Notes under the pieces: model-generated
The model's database searches: none
What the model was told of the DNA's origin: nothing
Seen by the model: only the letters and a program-made list of their open reading frames with translations
Shown here: in pieces, positions 59,101-64,000 of the stretch
Numbering within the stretch: position 1 is the first letter of the stretch
How the letters are laid out: each line of letters opens with the position of its first letter
Position numbers and translations under genes: made by a program
Origin: Gigaspora margarita
Lineage: Eukaryota; Glomeromycota; Glomeromycetes; Diversisporales; Gigasporaceae
DNA length: 64,000 bases
Assembly (NCBI GenBank): GCA_009809945.1
Contig: WTPW01000554.1
Span: forward strand, 251,805 to 315,804
Direction: 5' to 3'

Positions 59101-59430
59101 CCATGTTGCAGTATAAATTTCACTAAAACCTCCCGCCCCAATTCGTTTTATATCTATAAAATCATGGAATGGGACCCACTCTATTCTAAATTTCAATTGA
59201 TTGTTATTTGTTGCTTTAATTAAATTGTCAATATCTTGATTTCCACTATTAATATCCTGGAAACATGTCTGATAACAACTAGCACATAGCTTTTTATTAT
59301 CATAGATAATTTTCCTTTTATTACAATTGGCGCATTTTGATTGTTTGGAGTTGCAGCGAATGCACAATTCATTTTTTTTAAGTATTCGATTTTTACCACA
59401 GTTTACACATTTACCTCTATTCTGTCCCAT
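56143..59430 (-). CDS. Zinc-ribbon / TKL-type protein kinase / LRR protein, five exons, one frameshift
   Basis: Exons on the minus strand: 59430-58978, 58898-58025, 57927-57848, 57782-57750 (33 nt), 57641-56143. All four junctions keep phase. Four CxxC pairs (C8/11, C23/26, C33/36, C49/52) precede the kinase: glycine loop IGAGGFSEIY (97-106), lysine in VLKELKD (136), HRDIHGGNILL (231-241), then ADLEL where DFG is usual, then APE. A linker with NDLNTSIHISVSKKHSIEF leads to about 15 RI-type LRRs of 28 residues (from about 527). The total is about 979 residues. The kinase exon lacks one base near 58408 (GCTTATGTACATC against GCTTATGATGTAAATC in copy A), a frameshift or sequencing error. The last LRR runs into foreign sequence (RLGLAPTAPF), so the native tail is lost to part B. 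An alternative model ends the kinase at NSLGKPMI using a 38-nt intron. Probable role: signalling with an LRR interaction platform (inference). Confidence 0.78.
56165..57520 (-). repeat. 84-bp LRR-coding tandem array of copy C
   Basis: Fifteen full units and a partial unit. Units 9-15 are nearly identical at the DNA level while units 1-4 near the linker are diverged (for example LEDNNLADEAGKAIAEAL). This gradient suggests recent expansion or conversion toward the C-terminal side. Solvent-exposed positions after LxL vary most (SS, GY, CG, GN, RY, YY, SI, YH, SR). Confidence 0.85.
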
Positions 59431-62393
59431 GTTTTTTTTTTATTCTTTCTATTTTATGTAAGTTTAATAATTTACATACAGTATAAAATGTTTATATTTA
59501 TGGATAGGAGAACGAAATAATTAAAAGAATAATAATGAACGTACATCTAATATTATACTATAGGACGAGGTAAAAATTAAACTAATTCAAACGAGAATTT
59601 CATTACAGCAATGGGCTATTAATAATAGTTTCGTATCATTTTTCATATCTTTTTTGCTTGTGTCATTTCCCAGTAGAAGTTTCTAGCCGCCACATGTCTA
59701 TTTCTTATTTGTATTACAATGCAGATTGTGCAGATTATTAAATTCTAGAATTTCTAAATCAAATCAATCTGTGTCACCTAAGGAGTCATAATTCCAGATA
59801 CTGTAACGATGGGAACCCAAATTTTACTTCGATTATTAGTCAGCGAAAATTTTGACACAAAATAGGAAGTTATTCAAAAAAAAAAAAGGAGTGTAACTTC
59901 AGAGATCCTATCTAGAATTATATAGTTATGTTCGAAAAATAATCGCCAAATTAAGACAAATAAAACAGAATTTATTGAAATTTTAAAATAATGTAAGTGC
60001 AGTCAGATTTGTATAATCAGAGTTCTGAGTCCGAAAAGGAATAGTGGCATGACACAGGTTTCGAAATTGTCTATAATGCTATGTACCTTGCCCAAATAAA
60101 AATTAAAGTTAAAACTACAATAATCACGCTACATTGAGATTACTAGGCAGCGTTTCAGGTTGGAATCTGATAATAGTCCTAGTGAAAAGTTAAACTTTGA
60201 GAATGATTTAATTTGTAATATAGCAAAATCCGACAGTATAGTTTTTTTTAGTTAATTACAATATATGGCGAAGTTGTTTAACATATATTTGAGTTGCATA
60301 GATTATTATGATTATAGGCAGTTTTACAACTAGTTTTTACCTTTGGTTTATCATAGAACTATTTTATGCAAATTTTAAAATGTATGGGTGATGGGAATGT
60401 AATAATTTATTAATATCATTCGATTTCATCATAAGCTAAGAAAATACAGTGATGATTTATAATTAATATGCGAGTTAATGACGGTTTTATAAGCGTTTCG
60501 TAAGCGGATTATTAGCAAAGGCAAGAATTAACAAATCAAATACAATCGTACAATTTAATTTTACCGGAGTATACTACAAATTATTTTAGTTAATTTTCAA
60601 TAATCGCCAAGATAAAAAAATTCGCTCATATGATATATACAAAAGAGTCAATGAAATAAATCATCATAATTATAATGATGTATTGCAAAATGACATAAAA
60701 ATTACAGCAGGTTATGAATGACCAATTTAATTTTAATACTTCTCTTATTCAATATATTGCTCCCATTCTTGGTTTTGTATAATCGCGTTTCACAGCCACT
60801 TATGTAGTAATACTGCATAACTAGAGGGTCATTATTCAGTATACCAATACACTCGCTATACCAATAACCCTAGTTATTGAGAGTTGATTGTAACCGAAAA
60901 AAAGATGGGTTTGCCATCATAATTAATTTTTTTTATAAGGCATTTAATATTTTTTTTTTAAAAAAACAAATCGTGATTTTCGGCTCGCAAAGTTAAATAT
61001 TATTATAATATTATTTATATGACAATATAATATAAGATTTATAAGATTTCAATTCACAAAAATATAAATTCAAATCGTAGAATCAAAATATTTTATTTTC
61101 TTAATTTTAACCTAATTGCTAAATAAAAACTCATCACAAGTTGTAATGAAAGTACCACATAAAAGCTACAAAAATCATGAGAGTTTTTTCGGACCAAAAA
61201 GAGGGGTAGCTTCTATTCGGGTCCAAATTTATTATTAAAACATAATAATTTCCTCCAAATTTTTAGATCCAAAATCGAGAGGCTAGCTTTTATTCGGGGA
61301 TAGATTTTATTCAGTCATATGCAGTAGTTTTAAAACATTTATACAGTTATAATTATACATATAGAAAAGAACTTATAGTATCAGTCCCTCAAATAAATGC
61401 ATCCATTAAATTTCCACAAATCTCTTCATTCTTCATAATTCTGAAAATTACTAATTCCTCATCAACTTTTCAACATATTTCGCTTTATGCATATCTCTAT
61501 CAGTGTTTGCAATAATAAAAGAGGTCAACTTATCTTTATAAAAAATTAAAGACATACATTTATTTTTTATGGTTCTACATTTATTTTTTTACAATTATTT
61601 TCATAAAATTTTTTTAGTGGATGACTTATACTCCGTACTGATGCATTGTACTCAAATTCCGTTAGTACAAATTTTTAATTAATGAAAATACTCAGACATA
61701 AGGCTGTTAAGGAGTGCTTTTTTGTTTCAGATGACAATTTTAGAAAATATGGTCGCTTTGAATTACTGTATAACGCTTTCATAAATTTTTTGATTTCTAA
61801 AAACCAATGCAATTCAAGTTCTCGAAACCATTTTCCTGAATGGACATGACATCGACAAAATTAGTGCCGGAAACAAATTTTCGGAAATTCATATAAGTAA
61901 ACATATCGGATAATTTGTGAACAGTCAATATCTCTTGATCTTCTTACCCGTTTGGGATTATTTAACTACCAAAATGTTCGTCTCGGTGAGACGATTCTAA
62001 CATTGTTAAACGAGATCCCGAGTTCGTTTAAATTTAATGAATTAGTGAATTGGTAAATCGGAAAATCAATGAATTGGTAAATTGCTGAAATCATTAAAAA
62101 TTTGGTAATAAAATAGTAAACTGGTAAATTTGTATGTGAAATGTTGAAATAGTAAAATGACAATAATTATCTGCCAATAACTTTACTGTATTTTTATATT
62201 TTATTTTAATCCGTTCTTTTATATATTTTATATCTTTTTTCAACCTTTAGTATTTAAGATTATCATCTAATTTAAATTTGCAATATCAATATGTATTTTA
62301 GCTCGGATTGCAATAAATATATGATAAGTTCTGAGAATATTTACGAGACGTAGGTTAATTGATTTTTTAATTAATTTTGAGTATATAATATAA
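59431..62393. other. 5' flank of the unit 2 gene, no other gene
   Basis: Presumably contains the promoter of the kinase-LRR gene. No site can be named. Near 60850-60895, CGCTATACCAATAACCCTAG with GAGAGTTGATTG is an orphan terminus of the CAGTC/CAATC pogo-like type. 62030-62160 is the left part of the GTGAAAT-word element. The rest is AT-rich. Confidence 0.45.
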
Positions 62394-62681
62394 GAGAATT
62401 TCTATTTGTACACGGGGCGTATGTACACGGGTAATGTAAAAACCAACTGATATCGCAAAATTTCGAGTAAGAAACCACCTTTTGACTTCTAACAAAAAAA
62501 ATTCCTTGAGAAATTTTGGTATAAACTAACCGTCGCCTCAATCCCAAGCCCACCCTTACCCTAACCATAAGCAAGGGTTATTTTTCGTTGTAAAAATTGG
62601 TTTAATTGACATGTTACACGGATTTGCAAAATTAACTGTTATTATCCGTGTACAAACACCCATATTTATTTAGAAAAATTC
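62394..62681. mobile_element. MITE with 9-bp target duplication, 288 bp
   Basis: ATAATATAA flanks it (62385-62393, 62682-62690), and unit 1 (near 47165) has a single copy. Ends GAGAATTTCTATTTGTACAC and GTGTACAAACACC...AAATTC are imperfectly inverted, with GTACACGG repeated at the left. A 9-bp duplication and GAG start suggest a Mutator-like relative. The interior has ACCCTTACCCTAACC and GTTACACGG. Confidence 0.75.
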
Positions 62682-64000
62682 ATAATATAAAAGCATTTAC
62701 GGGATTTTATCTAATAACTAAAAACTTATATTAATTGTAAATTAATAGAAAATAGATTTATAATATATGTGTTGACTCGAAATATTACTGCAACTGGTTA
62801 TTCAGTATGGAAACTGTGGAACTTTTGTCATTATTTGAATTTGGATTATATGATGGAAATATCAATAGATTATTTTAGTTTGCGTTAATTTTGTAAGCAT
62901 GAAAATTAAGTATTTTTATTTTATTCGCATTGGCTAACCTGTAAATGTAAAAATCATTGCATTCAAGCTTATATATTGTAAAATAACTAATAGTAGCATT
63001 GACGATTATGCAGAGATTCTTATTGTGAAAAATCGACGTTTTGTGCAAATATTTACGAATGATACATGGTACCAAATAACTGGCCAAATCTGTTTTTATT
63101 AGTCTTCACATTTAATAGTCAAATTGCTCGATTACTTAATGATTGCAAATACTCAAAAAAATTTTTTTTTATAATTGGTCAGTTCAAACAAATCCAATAC
63201 CGATATTCAAATTTCTAATTCACAATATCACCATTGCACCAATTGCACCATTTTCACTAAATCATAAACTTTTTGGTTTGTTGTAATGTTTTGTGAAACC
63301 ACTCACAATTTCACCTGGCGAAATTGTCTAGTTTCGTCAGCATAATTTAGCGAAAAAAATAAAAAGAATAATAATGTACGCACATGTATTATTCACTATA
63401 GGATGAGTAAAAATTAATTAAACCAAAAATTGCGCATATTAATTTTTTTTAACTTGCACTGTAATTTGTATTTTGCTACTTGACATATTTTACTTTTATA
63501 TTTTATATATATATTGCATAGTTTGCGCTTAAGGACTAATTTAACATGGGTTAAATTTTTTACAAAATTCTTTTACATTAAAAAAATTCTTCACATTGAA
63601 AAAACTCTTACACATGTACATCTTGTGCATGCCAATTTTAAACACTGGTGCCGCCTAGGAGTTATAATTCCAGGTAATGATGGGAGACCAACCAATCATA
63701 CTTTAAGATTATTAGTCTTCGAAAAATGCTGCTAATTTTTCTTTAAATTACATCTTCATGAAAATAGAAAGCTATCAAAAAAAAAAAAAAGTTAACTTTG
63801 GAGAGAGCTACAATCATTAAATATTTTTAGATTATTTGCATTATATTGAAAAATTATTAAATTAACACGAATAATATTGAGAGCTCTAAAACATAAGTTA
63901 GTCGAGGCAAGTTATGTAGCCGCCGTTAGTGTTCTGAATCGAAAAGGCGTGTTAGATTTGACGAGTAGGTTATAATGGGTTCAAGATTATTTTATACTAC
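62682..64000. other. Unit 2 flank to the window edge
   Basis: Co-linear with 47165-49900 and 32880-39050 apart from the insertions of those units. No gene. Confidence 0.55.

Larger units (their letters stand above)
52011..64000. repeat. Segmental duplication unit 2 (runs off the window)
   Basis: 3' flank 52011-53220 matches unit 1 (40968-42710). Then LRR part B, an interruption (54206-56142), kinase-LRR part C, and the 5' flank 59431-64000 matching 46493-49971 and 32780-39115. Private insertions: 54206-56142 and 62394-62681. Confidence 0.8.

Overview
The window looks like nuclear DNA of an arbuscular mycorrhizal fungus (Glomeromycotina, Rhizophagus/Gigaspora-like). It is very AT-rich and intron-bearing, has one sparse Ras-type gene, and carries a duplicated family of kinase genes with CxxC zinc-ribbon N-termini and 28-residue leucine-rich repeats. 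The rest is packed with short inverted-repeat transposons. The taxon is inferred from gene style and composition; no marker gene is present.

Left part (1-20 kb): half of a large fold-back element, the 3' end of a LINE (zf-RVT domain), a 117-bp minisatellite split by a MITE, a tandem duplication (6.26-7.64 kb), an orphan last exon of a piggyBac-type transposase (9.9 kb), and a six-exon Ras-like GTPase (14.2-15.4 kb, minus) with two 18-nt exons and no CaaX cysteine. Four elements share CCCTATAAG-type ends.

Middle (18.6-42 kb): nested hAT-like elements with 8-bp target duplications, pogo/Tc1-like elements flanked by TA, and fold-back palindromes. CpG is scarce from about 23 to 42 kb except in young insertions.

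Right part (32.8-64 kb): a tandem segmental duplication. Unit 0 (32.8-39.1 kb) keeps only the 5' flank of the kinase gene. Unit 1 (41.0-50.0 kb) carries a decayed kinase-LRR gene (A). Unit 2 (52.0-64 kb) carries the best copy (B plus C), whose LRR region is interrupted by about 1.95 kb of foreign sequence and whose kinase exon has one frameshift. In copy C the splice phases join the zinc ribbons, the kinase domain and about 15 LRRs into one protein of about 979 residues, read through one frameshift.

Because the units are paralogous, one unit often shows the empty site for an insertion in another, so insertions can be ordered in time. The most distinctive pattern is that many unrelated element families share one layout: short terminal inverted repeats, then a family-specific short word repeated many times on both sides. 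Calls were made by reading the sequence; nothing was searched in a database.
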